64,000 nucleotides of DNA, from assembly GCA_040752195.1 (NCBI GenBank), contig JBFMFC010000012.1, positions 15,276-79,275 on the forward strand, read 5' to 3'. Numbering within the stretch: position 1 is the first letter of the stretch; every line of letters begins with the position of its first letter. Below are positions 7,401-14,911 of this stretch, piece after piece. The translations under genes and the position numbers were made by a program. The stretch is from DSNY01 sp040752195 (GTDB taxonomy: Bacteria; Pseudomonadota; Gammaproteobacteria; Burkholderiales; Burkholderiaceae_F). The notes under the pieces are model-generated. The model ran no database searches and was not told the DNA's origin. It saw only the letters and a program-made list of their open reading frames with translations.

Positions 7401-8342
7401 CTACTGGCTGCGCACCATCTGCACGATTCGCGCGACGTCCACCGTCCGCGCCCGCTGCTCGATCTGCGGCGCGTACTGCCGCTGCAGCGACTCGGCCTGC
7501 CCGAGGAGCGCCGCAAACGCGTCCTTCAGCGTCTGCGCGTCCATCGTGCGGCCGCCGGCGTAGTAGCGTTTGGCTGCGTGGCCGAGCGCGTAGGTCGTCG
7601 CGAACGAAAACGCCATTCCGGCCGCGCTGCGCGCCAGCGCCCCGGCCATGCGCCCAGCGGCCTTGCCGAGCAGCCCGCCGACCAGCTTGCGGCCGATCTG
7701 CCCGAGGTACTGGCCGGTGAGACCCACGCCGGCGGCGGCGAGAAAGTCCTTGACGTGGCCGCGATCGAGGTCGTAGCCGTACGCCTGGCCGATGCGGTAG
7801 ACCAATTTCATCTGCAGCGGAATGATCGCCAGCGAGGCCATCGACTGCGGCAGCAGCTCGAGCGCGCCGTTGCCGATCGCATAGTCCAGGATCATCCGGT
7901 CGAGCTCGGCGTCGCCGACCGGCGGCGTCGACGCGGCGGCTGCGCCCGGCGGCGGCGCGGGTTCGAGCGGCGCCGTCGCCAGCGCATCGGCGATGGCGGC
8001 CGGTTCGGCCAGCGCGGGCTGCGCCAGTCCAAGCGCCTGGCCGAGCGCGGCAAGAAAGCGCGTTTCGTCGTCGTTGCGCAGGCCGTCGGCGTCGCACACG
8101 CCGACCGCCAGCTCGAACGCGAGCCGGCGCAGTTCGGGCGAGGCGAGCTTCGCGGCCTCGGCGGCAGGGCTGGTGCGCGCGAGCAGCACGTCCTGGTACA
8201 GCGCCGCGAAGTTCATCGCGCCGTCGCCGAGTGCATCGGCCACACGACGGACTTCCTCGCGCTCGCGCTGCGCCTGCGAGCCGTCAGCGAAGGCGGCGAA
8301 AAGGGCGATCGTCAGCAGGGACTTCTGTTCGTCGGCGGTCAT
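7401..8342 (-). CDS. TerB-like and DUF697-like membrane-associated protein
   Basis: A 313-residue protein. Residues 1-110 resemble the TerB/tellurite-resistance helical domain (ADEQKSLLTIALFAAFADG, EREEVRRVADALG). A proline/alanine linker follows (about 120-150). The C-terminal half (about 165-300) resembles the DUF697/YcjF region: KLVYRIGQAYGYDL, AAAGVGLTGQYLGQIGRK and a hydrophobic Gly/Ala-rich stretch that may insert in the membrane. The start is the ATG at 8342; an in-frame ATG further upstream is possible. Divergently transcribed from the Crp/Fnr gene (171-bp spacer). The combination suggests an envelope or metal-stress role, but this is inference. Confidence 0.7.
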   Translation of the reverse strand: MTADEQKSLLTIALFAAFADGSQAQREREEVRRVADALGDGAMNFAALYQDVLLARTSPAAEAAKLASPELRRLAFELAVGVCDADGLRNDDETRFLAALGQALGLAQPALAEPAAIADALATAPLEPAPPPGAAAASTPPVGDAELDRMILDYAIGNGALELLPQSMASLAIIPLQMKLVYRIGQAYGYDLDRGHVKDFLAAAGVGLTGQYLGQIGRKLVGGLLGKAAGRMAGALARSAAGMAFSFATTYALGHAAKRYYAGGRTMDAQTLKDAFAALLGQAESLQRQYAPQIEQRARTVDVARIVQMVRSQ

Positions 8343-8513
8343 CTTCGGGCTCTCGCTGCGGCGCGCACTGGACAGGGCCAGCATATCGGGGCGCGGCCGG
8401 GTTGGGACCGGGGCGAGAAGTCCGCCGGCGCGGGCGGCTTGCCGGTATTCGCGTCGTCTGCCGGTCCGGAATATGCTGACGGCTCGCCGAGTTGGATCCC
8501 GTTGCACCTGCCG

Positions 8514-9233
8514 ATGAACGCCATCACCGAAAGCGAGATCTCGCGTATCGCCCGTGTTCTGCCGTCGTTCGCCTCGCTGCCGACCGAGCTGCGCGAGGCG
8601 GTCGCCCGGCAGATGACCCTGATGCAGTTCCCGGCCGGGGCCTCGATCTTCCGCGAGCAGGACGGCTGTCAGGGACTGCCGATCGTGCTGCGCGGGCGCG
8701 TTCGCGTGGCGCGCCGGCTGCCCAACGGCCACGAGGTGGGCTTGTACCACGTCGAAGCGGGCGAGACCTGCGTGCTGTCGACGAGCTGCCTGCTCGGCGG
8801 GTCGAGCTACGGCGCGCACGGCGACTGCCTGACCGACGTCGAGATCGCGGTGCTGCCGACCGCCCTGTTCGACCGGCTCGTCGCCGAGCACCGGCCGTTC
8901 CGCGAGGACGTGTTCCACATCTTCGGCGAGCGGCTGATGCGACTGATGGAGCTGGTCGAAGCGGTGGGCTTCCAGCGGCTCGACCAGCGGCTGGCGGCCG
9001 CGCTGCTCGGCAAGGGCCAGCGGATCGAGACCTCGCACGAACAGATCGCGCGCGAGCTCGGGGTGTCGCGCGAGTCGGTCAGCCGCCAGTTGAAGCACTT
9101 CGAGGAAAACGGCTGGGTTAAGCTCGGCCGCGGCGTCATCGAGATCGTGCAGCCGCGCGCGCTGCGCGCACAGGCCGCCGGCGGCGAGGCAGCGGGGACT
9201 GCGGTCACTGAACCGCCCGGCACGCGGCCCTAG
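8514..9233 (+). CDS. Crp/Fnr family transcriptional regulator
   Basis: A 239-residue regulator with an N-terminal cyclic-nucleotide-binding-type barrel (about 20-130: PAGASIFREQDGCQGLPIVLRG), a dimerisation helix (about 130-160) and a C-terminal winged helix with recognition helix SRESVSRQLKHF (about 180-225). It lacks the N-terminal Fe-S cysteine cluster of FNR. It carries four cysteines inside the sensor barrel (C52, C86, C92, C105), which may sense redox or reactive sulfur. The C-terminal 25 residues are low complexity. The DUF2892 membrane gene follows 64 bp downstream and is the likely target. Confidence 0.88.
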   Translation: MNAITESEISRIARVLPSFASLPTELREAVARQMTLMQFPAGASIFREQDGCQGLPIVLRGRVRVARRLPNGHEVGLYHVEAGETCVLSTSCLLGGSSYGAHGDCLTDVEIAVLPTALFDRLVAEHRPFREDVFHIFGERLMRLMELVEAVGFQRLDQRLAAALLGKGQRIETSHEQIARELGVSRESVSRQLKHFEENGWVKLGRGVIEIVQPRALRAQAAGGEAAGTAVTEPPGTRP

Positions 9234-9253
9234 GCTTGCGCTGCTGTGCGTAC

Positions 9254-9269
9254 TTGGCGGTCTATCCAA
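9254..9269. promoter_or_regulatory. Possible operator upstream of DUF2892 gene
   Basis: A short dyad, TTGG-N8-CCAA, lies about 30 bp before the DUF2892 start and 20 bp after the Crp/Fnr gene. Its size is roughly right for a Crp/Fnr half-site pair, but it does not match the CRP or FNR consensus. Only symmetry and position support it. Confidence 0.2.
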
Positions 9270-9297
9270 TCACCGAGAGTCGAGGAGGAAACAAGTC

Positions 9298-9504
9298 ATG
9301 AAGGCCAATGTAGGTGGCGTGGATCGTGCGATCCGCATCGTCGTGGGCTTGGCGCTGATCGCGTTGACGCTGGCGAATGTGATCGGCCCGTGGGGCTGGA
9401 TCGGCATCCTGCCGCTTCTCACCGGGATCGTTCGCTTCTGCCCGGCGTACACGCTGCTGGGCATGAGCACCTGCCCGATGAAGGACGCGTCGGCGTCCAA
9501 GTAA
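9298..9504 (+). CDS. DUF2892 small inner-membrane protein
   Basis: A 68-residue protein with two hydrophobic helices (about 11-30 and 33-52), MKANVGG at the start and RFCPAYTLLGMSTC after helix two, the usual pattern of the DUF2892/YgaP-like membrane domain. The ATG follows a strong Shine-Dalgarno (CGAGGAGGAAAC). In YgaP this domain anchors a rhodanese; here it stands alone. It lies directly after a Crp/Fnr regulator and has its own terminator. Function unknown; a sulfur- or redox-related role is inference from the family. Confidence 0.85.
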   Translation: MKANVGGVDRAIRIVVGLALIALTLANVIGPWGWIGILPLLTGIVRFCPAYTLLGMSTCPMKDASASK

Positions 9505-9521
9505 CGGGGCTTCGCCAGCAG

Positions 9522-9552
9522 GGCCGCCCGGGTTCGCCCGCGCGGCCTTTTT
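9522..9552 (+). terminator. Intrinsic terminator with UUCG tetraloop
   Basis: An 11-bp stem with one mismatch (GGCCGCCCGGG with CCCGCGCGGCC) closed by a TTCG loop and followed by TTTTT. It begins 18 bp after the DUF2892 gene stop and is the clearest intrinsic terminator in the window. Confidence 0.85.
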
Positions 9553-9619
9553 GTCGCCGGTCATGCGGCGCGCGGGACCGTGCACTAGACTCGGCGCCGA
9601 CGAACGAATGGAGACCGCA

Positions 9620-10519
9620 ATGAAAATCCTGGTCCCGGTCGACGGCAGCAAGTTCAGCAAGGCAGCGGTCGATTTCATCGCTTCACGCACGACGCTGATC
9701 GGCGGCTCGCCCGAAGTTGAACTGCTGAACGTGCAACTTCCCATCCCGCCGCGCGCGGCGCGCGTCGTCGGCCGCGACGTCGTCAAGTCCTACTACGAGG
9801 AGGAGTCGCAGCGCGTGCTCAAGCCCGCGCTGGCGGCGCTGAAGAAAGCCGGGCTCGAAGCGACGACCGCCTACGCCGTCGGTCATCCGGGCGAGGAGAT
9901 CGCGGCGGCGGCGGACCGCGACAAGGTCGACCTGATCGTGATGGGATCGCACGGCCACGGCGCGCTCGCCGGACTCGTTCTCGGGTCGACGACCAACGCC
10001 GTGCTCGCGCACACGAAGAAGCCGATCCTCGTGCTACGCGCGAAGGACGCGCCGAAGGGCGACTCGTTGAAAGTCGGCATCGCGGTCGACGGCAGCAAGT
10101 ACGGCAAGGAGGCCGTCCGCTACGTGATCAAGCACCGCGATCTGTTCGGCGCCGCCCCCGAGATCGTGCTGATCCACGTGGTTCCCGACTTCGCCGGGGC
10201 GGTGATGCCCGACATGGCCGGCATCGCGATGCCCGCGTTTACCGAGGACGAGATCAAGGCGATGCAGAAGAAGGCCTTTGACGCCGCGCTGGATCCCGTG
10301 CGCAAGTTGCTGGCGAAGGAGGGTCTCGGCGCGGAGGAGGTCTGCCTGGTCGGCAATCCGGGCGACGAGCTCTCCGCGTATGCAAAGAAGAAGAAGCTCG
10401 ACGTGCTTGCCATGGGTTCGCACGGCTACGGCGCGTTCAAGGCCGCCGTGCTCGGTTCGACCGCGATGCGCGTGGCGGCGCGCTGCGAAACGCCGCTGCT
10501 GCTGATCCGCGACGCGTAG
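9620..10519 (+). CDS. Tandem universal stress protein (two UspA domains)
   Basis: Two UspA domains in one 299-residue chain (about 1-145 and 150-299). Each begins with a V/A-VDGSK strand-loop and ends with the ATP-binding glycine signature: MGSHGHGALAGLVLGSTT in the first and MGSHGYGAFKAAVLGSTA in the second. It is a cytoplasmic stress protein that likely binds ATP in both halves. The ATG at 9620 follows GGAGACCGCA. A TAGACT hexamer at 9586-9591 could be its -10 element. It stands alone between a terminator and the EamA gene. Confidence 0.93.
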   Translation: MKILVPVDGSKFSKAAVDFIASRTTLIGGSPEVELLNVQLPIPPRAARVVGRDVVKSYYEEESQRVLKPALAALKKAGLEATTAYAVGHPGEEIAAAADRDKVDLIVMGSHGHGALAGLVLGSTTNAVLAHTKKPILVLRAKDAPKGDSLKVGIAVDGSKYGKEAVRYVIKHRDLFGAAPEIVLIHVVPDFAGAVMPDMAGIAMPAFTEDEIKAMQKKAFDAALDPVRKLLAKEGLGAEEVCLVGNPGDELSAYAKKKKLDVLAMGSHGYGAFKAAVLGSTAMRVAARCETPLLLIRDA

Positions 10520-10630
10520 TCGGCGAGCGAGGGACGAAGCGGCGCCCGCGCGTACGCCGCGCCTCGCCGCTCGATCCGGCGCGCGGCACGCGCCGCGGTG
10601 TCGGAGGCGCGGGCCGCCGCGGGCCGGTGG

Positions 10631-10636
10631 GACAAT
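10631..10636 (+). promoter_or_regulatory. -10-like element (GACAAT) before EamA gene
   Basis: GACAAT ends 9 nt before the ATG at 10646 and no Shine-Dalgarno lies between. If used, transcription would start at or within a few bases of the start codon. No convincing -35 box is visible. It is one of five similar arrangements in this window. Confidence 0.35.
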
Positions 10637-10645
10637 CGCGGCGCG

Positions 10646-11584
10646 ATGAACGTCGCCCGCACGAACTCGACACCGCGCCCGCTGCCGGCGGCGTCGCCGC
10701 TGCTCGCATCGCCGGTGCTCGCGTGGTTCTTCGTCGTCGTCTGGGGCTCCGGCTATCTCGCGACCAAAGTCGGGCTGCAGTACGCGCCGCCGTTCACGTT
10801 CCTCACGCTGCGTTTCGCGCTCGGCGCGCTCGTTCTGGTGCCGCTGCTCGCGATCTGGCGCGCGCGCGACCCGCTGCGCTGGCCGGCAACCGCGCGCGAC
10901 TGGATCCATGTCGTCGTCGCCGGGCTGCTGATGCACGCGGCCAATCTCGGCGCGAGCCACTACGCGCAGTACCTCGGCATGTCGGCCGGGATCGTCGCGC
11001 TCGTGCTCGCGGTGCAACCGCTCGCCACGGCGGTCGTCGCGGCGGCATGGATGAACGAGCGGTTGCGGCCGTACCAGTGGCTCGGCGTGCTGGTCGGCCT
11101 GCTCGGCGTCGCCTTCGTCGTCTGGCACAAGATCGACGTGCACGCGGTGACCGTCGGCGCGATCGCGGCGGCGCTGATCGCACTCGGCTCGATCACGGCC
11201 GGCACGCTGTATCAGCGCGCGTTCTGCCCGACGGCCGACCTGCGCGCGGCAACCGCGATCCAGTTTGGCGCCACGTTCGCCGCGCTGGCACCGCTCGCGG
11301 TCGCGGTCGAGGGGTTTGCCGTGCGCTGGGCGTGGGGGCTCGCCGGCGCGGTCGCGTATCTCGTCATCCTCGCGTCGATCCTCGCGGTCAACGCGCTGCA
11401 CACGCTGATGCGGCGGGGCGAGGCCACGCGCGTGACGAGCCTGCTGTACCTGACGCCGGTGATCGCCGTGATCCTGGAGTGGGCCATGTTCGGCGTGGTG
11501 CCGACGGCGCTGTCGCTGATCGGCATCGTCGTCACTTGCGCTGGCGTGGCGCTCGTGGCGTGGCGCGCGCGAACGCGCGAATAG
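10646..11584 (+). CDS. EamA/DMT family transporter
   Basis: A 312-residue drug/metabolite transporter with ten predicted membrane helices in two EamA repeats (about 20-150 and 165-300). VVWGSGYLATKVGLQYAPP at the first helix is the family hallmark, and helix ten ends in the charged tail AWRARTRE. It probably exports an amino acid or metabolite; the substrate cannot be told. The ATG at 10646 is preferred because a -10-like GACAAT lies 9 nt upstream and the hydrophobic core begins about 20 residues in. The MFS transporter follows on the same strand. Confidence 0.88.
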   Translation: MNVARTNSTPRPLPAASPLLASPVLAWFFVVVWGSGYLATKVGLQYAPPFTFLTLRFALGALVLVPLLAIWRARDPLRWPATARDWIHVVVAGLLMHAANLGASHYAQYLGMSAGIVALVLAVQPLATAVVAAAWMNERLRPYQWLGVLVGLLGVAFVVWHKIDVHAVTVGAIAAALIALGSITAGTLYQRAFCPTADLRAATAIQFGATFAALAPLAVAVEGFAVRWAWGLAGAVAYLVILASILAVNALHTLMRRGEATRVTSLLYLTPVIAVILEWAMFGVVPTALSLIGIVVTCAGVALVAWRARTRE

Positions 11585-11655
11585 CCGGGGCCGCACCGCG
11601 CAATCCGGCAGCGGGCCGCGTGCGGCGCCGCGTAAACTGGCGCCACAACGAGTTC

Positions 11656-12804
11656 ATGCCGCTGTCGCGCATCATCATGTTCGTCGTCCTGTCGCACACC
11701 GCCTTCGGCGCGGCGCGAGTGACGGCGTCGCTGTACGCACTGGCCCACAAGGCGTCGGCCTTCACCGTCGGCGTGCTGATGGCGCTGTTCGCGCTCGTGC
11801 CGATGCTGCTCGCGATGCGCGCCGGCCGCTGGCTCGACGCGGTCGGCCCGTGGAAGCCGCTGGCGACCGGGACGGCGCTGATGGCCGCCGGCGTGCTGCT
11901 GCCTGCGGCGTTTCCCTACGAGGTGGCGGACATCGGTCCGCTGCTCGTGGCCTGCGCGCTGACCGGCACGGGCTTCATGCTGCTGCAGATGACCGTGCAG
12001 CAGATCGTCGGCCACCAGGCCGCGCCTGAGAACCGCGCGGCCGCGTTCTCCGTGCTGGCCCTCGGTTTCTCGACGTCGAGCCTGATCGGCCCGATCGCCA
12101 GCGGCGTGCTGATCGACACGCTCGGCCATCGCGCGGCGTTCGCCGCGACGTTCCTGTCGCTCGCCGCGGCGGGGGCGCTGCTCGCGCATCACCGCCGCGA
12201 TCTGCCGTCGCGCCAGGCGCCGGCGTCGTCGGGCAACGACAAGCCGATGTTCGAGTTGCTGCGCCACCGCGACATCCGGAACGTGTTGATCGCCAGCGGT
12301 CTGGTCTCGATGGCGTGGGACCTGCAGACGTTCATGATCCCCGTCTATGGCACGGGCGTCGGGCTGTCGGCTTCGGAGATCGGGCTCGTGCTCGGCAGCT
12401 TCGCTGCGGCCACCTTTGCGATCCGACTGGCGATGCCGCGCATCACGCGCACGTACCGCGAGTGGCAGGTGCTGACCTTCACGCTGTTCACCGGCTGCGT
12501 GGCGTTCGCGCTGATCCCGCTGTTCGAGCGGCTGCTGCCGCTCGCGGCCGCGACATTCCTGCTCGGCCTCGGGCTCGGCGCGGCGCAGCCGAACGTGATG
12601 TCGCTGATCCACGCGCGTTCGCCGTCCGGCCGGGTCGGCGAGGCGCTGGGCCTGCGCACCACGATCATGAACGGCAGCCACGTCGTGCTGCCGCTCGTCT
12701 TTGGCGCCTTCGGCTCGGTCGTCGGTGCCGCTGCCGTGTTCTGGACGATGGCCACGCTGCTCGGCGCCGGCGGCACCGCAGCCTACCGGCGGCTGCGCGC
12801 ATAA
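11656..12804 (+). CDS. Major facilitator superfamily transporter
   Basis: A 382-residue MFS protein with about 11-12 hydrophobic helices, slightly shorter than average. The loop 2-3 motif A appears as RAGRWLDAVGPWKP (about residues 55-68). A charged central loop (about 180-210) separates two six-helix halves. TAAACT at 11633-11638 could be its -10 box. It follows the EamA exporter by 71 bp. Substrate unknown; an efflux role is inferred only from resemblance to small-molecule efflux MFS proteins. Confidence 0.87.
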   Translation: MPLSRIIMFVVLSHTAFGAARVTASLYALAHKASAFTVGVLMALFALVPMLLAMRAGRWLDAVGPWKPLATGTALMAAGVLLPAAFPYEVADIGPLLVACALTGTGFMLLQMTVQQIVGHQAAPENRAAAFSVLALGFSTSSLIGPIASGVLIDTLGHRAAFAATFLSLAAAGALLAHHRRDLPSRQAPASSGNDKPMFELLRHRDIRNVLIASGLVSMAWDLQTFMIPVYGTGVGLSASEIGLVLGSFAAATFAIRLAMPRITRTYREWQVLTFTLFTGCVAFALIPLFERLLPLAAATFLLGLGLGAAQPNVMSLIHARSPSGRVGEALGLRTTIMNGSHVVLPLVFGAFGSVVGAAAVFWTMATLLGAGGTAAYRRLRA

Positions 12805-12828
12805 CCCGCAACGGCGCAGCCGAACGCC

Positions 12829-13479
12829 ATGCCTGACGCGCTGCCGATCACGAACCTGGCGAACATGCCCCGGCTGTCGCCGCACGAACTGGCGCAGTCG
12901 CTCGCGACCACGCTCGCGCACTGGCACGGTCTCGAGCCGCTCTGGGTGTTCGGCTACGGCTCGCTGATCTGGAATCCGGAGTTCGATTTTGATCGCCGCG
13001 TGCCCGCGCGCGTCTACGGCTATCACCGCAAGCTGTGCCTGCGCTCGGTGCGCAACCGCGGAACCCCCGAGTGCCCCGGGCTGGTCGCAGGGCTGGACCG
13101 CGGCGGCTCGTGCGCAGGCATCGCCTACCGCGTCCCGGCCGACAGCGTGCGCGCGCAGTTCGCGCGGCTGTGGGAGCGCGAGATGGTGATGGGTTCGTAC
13201 GCGCCGCGCTGGCTGCACGTGCGCCGGCTCGACGGCGAGGGCGGGCTGACCGCGCTCGCCTTCGTCGTTCGGCGCGATGCGCCGAACTACTGCGGGCGGC
13301 TCGGCGAGCGCGAGATCATCGACGTGCTCGCCCGCGCCTGCGGCTGCTTCGGAACGAGCCTCGACTACCTGCTGCGCACCGTCGAAGGCCTGCGCGCCGA
13401 GGGGCTCACCGACCCGCACCTGGAGCGGCTCGCGCAGCGCGCGCAGCGGCTGCTCGGCGGTGCCCGCGCGCGCGGCTAG
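12829..13479 (+). CDS. ChaC-type gamma-glutamylcyclotransferase
   Basis: Glutathione-specific gamma-glutamylcyclotransferase, splitting glutathione to 5-oxoproline and Cys-Gly. It has 216 residues with the substrate-loop motif FGYGSLIWNP (41-50), the YGYHRKLCLRS strand and the catalytic glutamate region LWEREMV (E116/E118). The C-terminal part PNYCGRLGEREIIDVLARACG is typical of the family. The first 35 residues are a variable N-terminal extension. It starts 24 bp after the MFS gene and ends 12 bp before pdxH, so read-through is likely. Family identity is strong. Confidence 0.92.
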   Translation: MPDALPITNLANMPRLSPHELAQSLATTLAHWHGLEPLWVFGYGSLIWNPEFDFDRRVPARVYGYHRKLCLRSVRNRGTPECPGLVAGLDRGGSCAGIAYRVPADSVRAQFARLWEREMVMGSYAPRWLHVRRLDGEGGLTALAFVVRRDAPNYCGRLGEREIIDVLARACGCFGTSLDYLLRTVEGLRAEGLTDPHLERLAQRAQRLLGGARARG

Positions 13480-13482
13480 ACT
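13477..13482 (+). promoter_or_regulatory. -10-like element (TAGACT) before pdxH
   Basis: TAGACT overlaps the chaC stop codon and ends 9 nt before the pdxH ATG, with no Shine-Dalgarno in between. It would give a leaderless or nearly leaderless pdxH mRNA. No clear -35 box is seen. Confidence 0.35.
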
Positions 13483-13491
13483 GCGCGCGCC

Positions 13492-14127
13492 ATGAAGAAC
13501 ATCGCGCAGATCCGCACCGACTACAAGCGCGGTGCGCTCGACGAGGAGCACGCCGACGCCGATCCGATCCGCCAGTTCGCGCGCTGGTGGGACGAAGCCG
13601 TCGCCGCGGAAGCGCTCGAAGCCAACGCGATGACGCTCGCCACCGCCGACGCGCACGGGCGGCCGAGCGCCCGCATCGTGCTGCTGAAGGGCTTCGATTC
13701 GAACGGCTTCGTTTTTTACACCAACTACGAGAGCCGTAAGGCGCAGGAGCTCGCGGAGAATCCGCGCGCGTGCCTGCTGTTTTTCTGGGCCGAACTCGAG
13801 CGGCAGGTGCGGATCGACGGCGACGTCGAGCGCACGAGCGCCGAGGAGTCGGACGCGTACTTCGCGAGTCGCCCGCTCGCCAGCCGCATCGGCGCATGGG
13901 CTTCGCCGCAGAGCCGGCCGATCCCGAGCAAGGCGTGGCTGCTCGCGCGCGCGGCCGAAATGGGCGTTCGCCACGGGCTGCACCCTGCGCGTCCGCCGCA
14001 CTGGGGCGGGTTTCGCGTTCGGCCGCACGCGATCGAGTTCTGGCAGGGGCGCCCTTCGCGGTTGCACGACCGATTGCTCTACACGCGCAGCGACGAAGGC
14101 TGGACGCGCACGCGGCTCGCGCCATGA
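13492..14127 (+). CDS. pdxH: Pyridoxamine 5'-phosphate oxidase
   Basis: FMN-dependent oxidase of PLP synthesis and salvage, converting PNP or PMP to PLP. It has 211 residues, the normal length. Recognisable blocks are NAMTLATADAHGRPSARIVLLKG (in part, 44-66), GFVFYTNYESRKAQEL, the SRPLASRIGAWASPQS block and the C-terminal FWQGRPSRLHDR. The start lacks a Shine-Dalgarno but has a -10-like hexamer 9 nt upstream. PLP made here serves the many PLP enzymes of the window (GcvP, decarboxylase, KynU). Identity is secure. Confidence 0.97.
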   Translation: MKNIAQIRTDYKRGALDEEHADADPIRQFARWWDEAVAAEALEANAMTLATADAHGRPSARIVLLKGFDSNGFVFYTNYESRKAQELAENPRACLLFFWAELERQVRIDGDVERTSAEESDAYFASRPLASRIGAWASPQSRPIPSKAWLLARAAEMGVRHGLHPARPPHWGGFRVRPHAIEFWQGRPSRLHDRLLYTRSDEGWTRTRLAP

Positions 14128-14199
14128 CGCCGCGGCCGCGTCTTAGCGCCTGCGGGCTAGGCCGTCCGACGCCGCGCCGTGCCGCCCTGCAACCGTAGC

Positions 14200-14205
14200 T
14201 AGAAT
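14200..14205 (+). promoter_or_regulatory. -10-like element (TAGAAT) before response regulator
   Basis: TAGAAT lies 26 nt before the response-regulator ATG in the 104-bp spacer after pdxH. It would give a short leader of about 20 nt. No good -35 hexamer is seen at the expected spacing. Confidence 0.35.
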
Positions 14206-14231
14206 CGGGCCTTCTCTGACGGGGGCACCCC

Positions 14232-14903
14232 ATGGGCGAAGAGATCATCTCGGTCATCATCGTCGAGGACGAACCGGAGTTCAGGCGACGTTTCGCGCAG
14301 ATCGTCGAGAACGAACCCACCATGCGGCTCGTCGGCGTGGCCGCCAACAAGCGCGAGGCGCAGGCGCTGATCGACAAGGAGAACTTCGACGTGATGATGA
14401 TCGATCTCGGTCTGCCCGACGGCAGCGGGATCGACCTGATCCGCAGCGTCAGCCAGAAGAAGCCCGACGTCGACATCATGGTGGTCACGGTCTTCGGCGA
14501 CGAACAGCACGTCGTCTCGTCGATCGAAGCGGGCGCAACGGGCTACATCCTGAAGGACTCGACGCCGGCTGACGTGATCTCGTGCATCCGCCTGCTGCGC
14601 GCCGGAGGCTCGCCGGTCAGTCCTGTCGTCGCGCGCAGCGTGCTGCGCGCGATCCGCAACCGCATGGGGCCGAGCGCGCCGACGCGCGTGGCCAACCCGG
14701 AGTCCAATCCGCTGTCGGCGCGCGAAACCGAGATCCTGCAGCTTCTCGCCAAGGGCATGAGCTTCAACGAGATCGGCGAGATCCTCGGCATTTCGCCGCA
14801 CACGGTCACCGCGCACATCAAGAAGATCTACCGCAAGCTGGCGGTGCACTCGCGCGGCGAAGCGGTCTACGAGGCGACCCAGATGGGTCTGCTCAAGAGC
14901 TGA
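14232..14903 (+). CDS. NarL/FixJ-type response regulator
   Basis: A 223-residue regulator with an N-terminal receiver (phospho-acceptor D58 in MMIDLGLPDGSG, acidic pair in VEDEP, signalling K108 in GYILKDS) and a LuxR-type HTH (about 155-220: LSARETEILQLLAKG, then SPHTVTAHIKKIYRKL). The paired seven-TM kinase starts 9 bp downstream, so they form one operon and one phosphorelay. It is clearly paralogous to the regulator at 38770-39429: both contain V-x-V-FGDE-x-HV, GGSP-x-SP and IYRKLAVHS. The target genes are not evident. Confidence 0.94.
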   Translation: MGEEIISVIIVEDEPEFRRRFAQIVENEPTMRLVGVAANKREAQALIDKENFDVMMIDLGLPDGSGIDLIRSVSQKKPDVDIMVVTVFGDEQHVVSSIEAGATGYILKDSTPADVISCIRLLRAGGSPVSPVVARSVLRAIRNRMGPSAPTRVANPESNPLSARETEILQLLAKGMSFNEIGEILGISPHTVTAHIKKIYRKLAVHSRGEAVYEATQMGLLKS

Positions 14904-14911
14904 CGCGGCGC

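Noticed and set aside
9254..9269. A genuine CRP or FNR binding site upstream of the DUF2892 gene
   Set aside because: The TTGG-N8-CCAA dyad does not match either consensus; kept only as a low-confidence possible operator.
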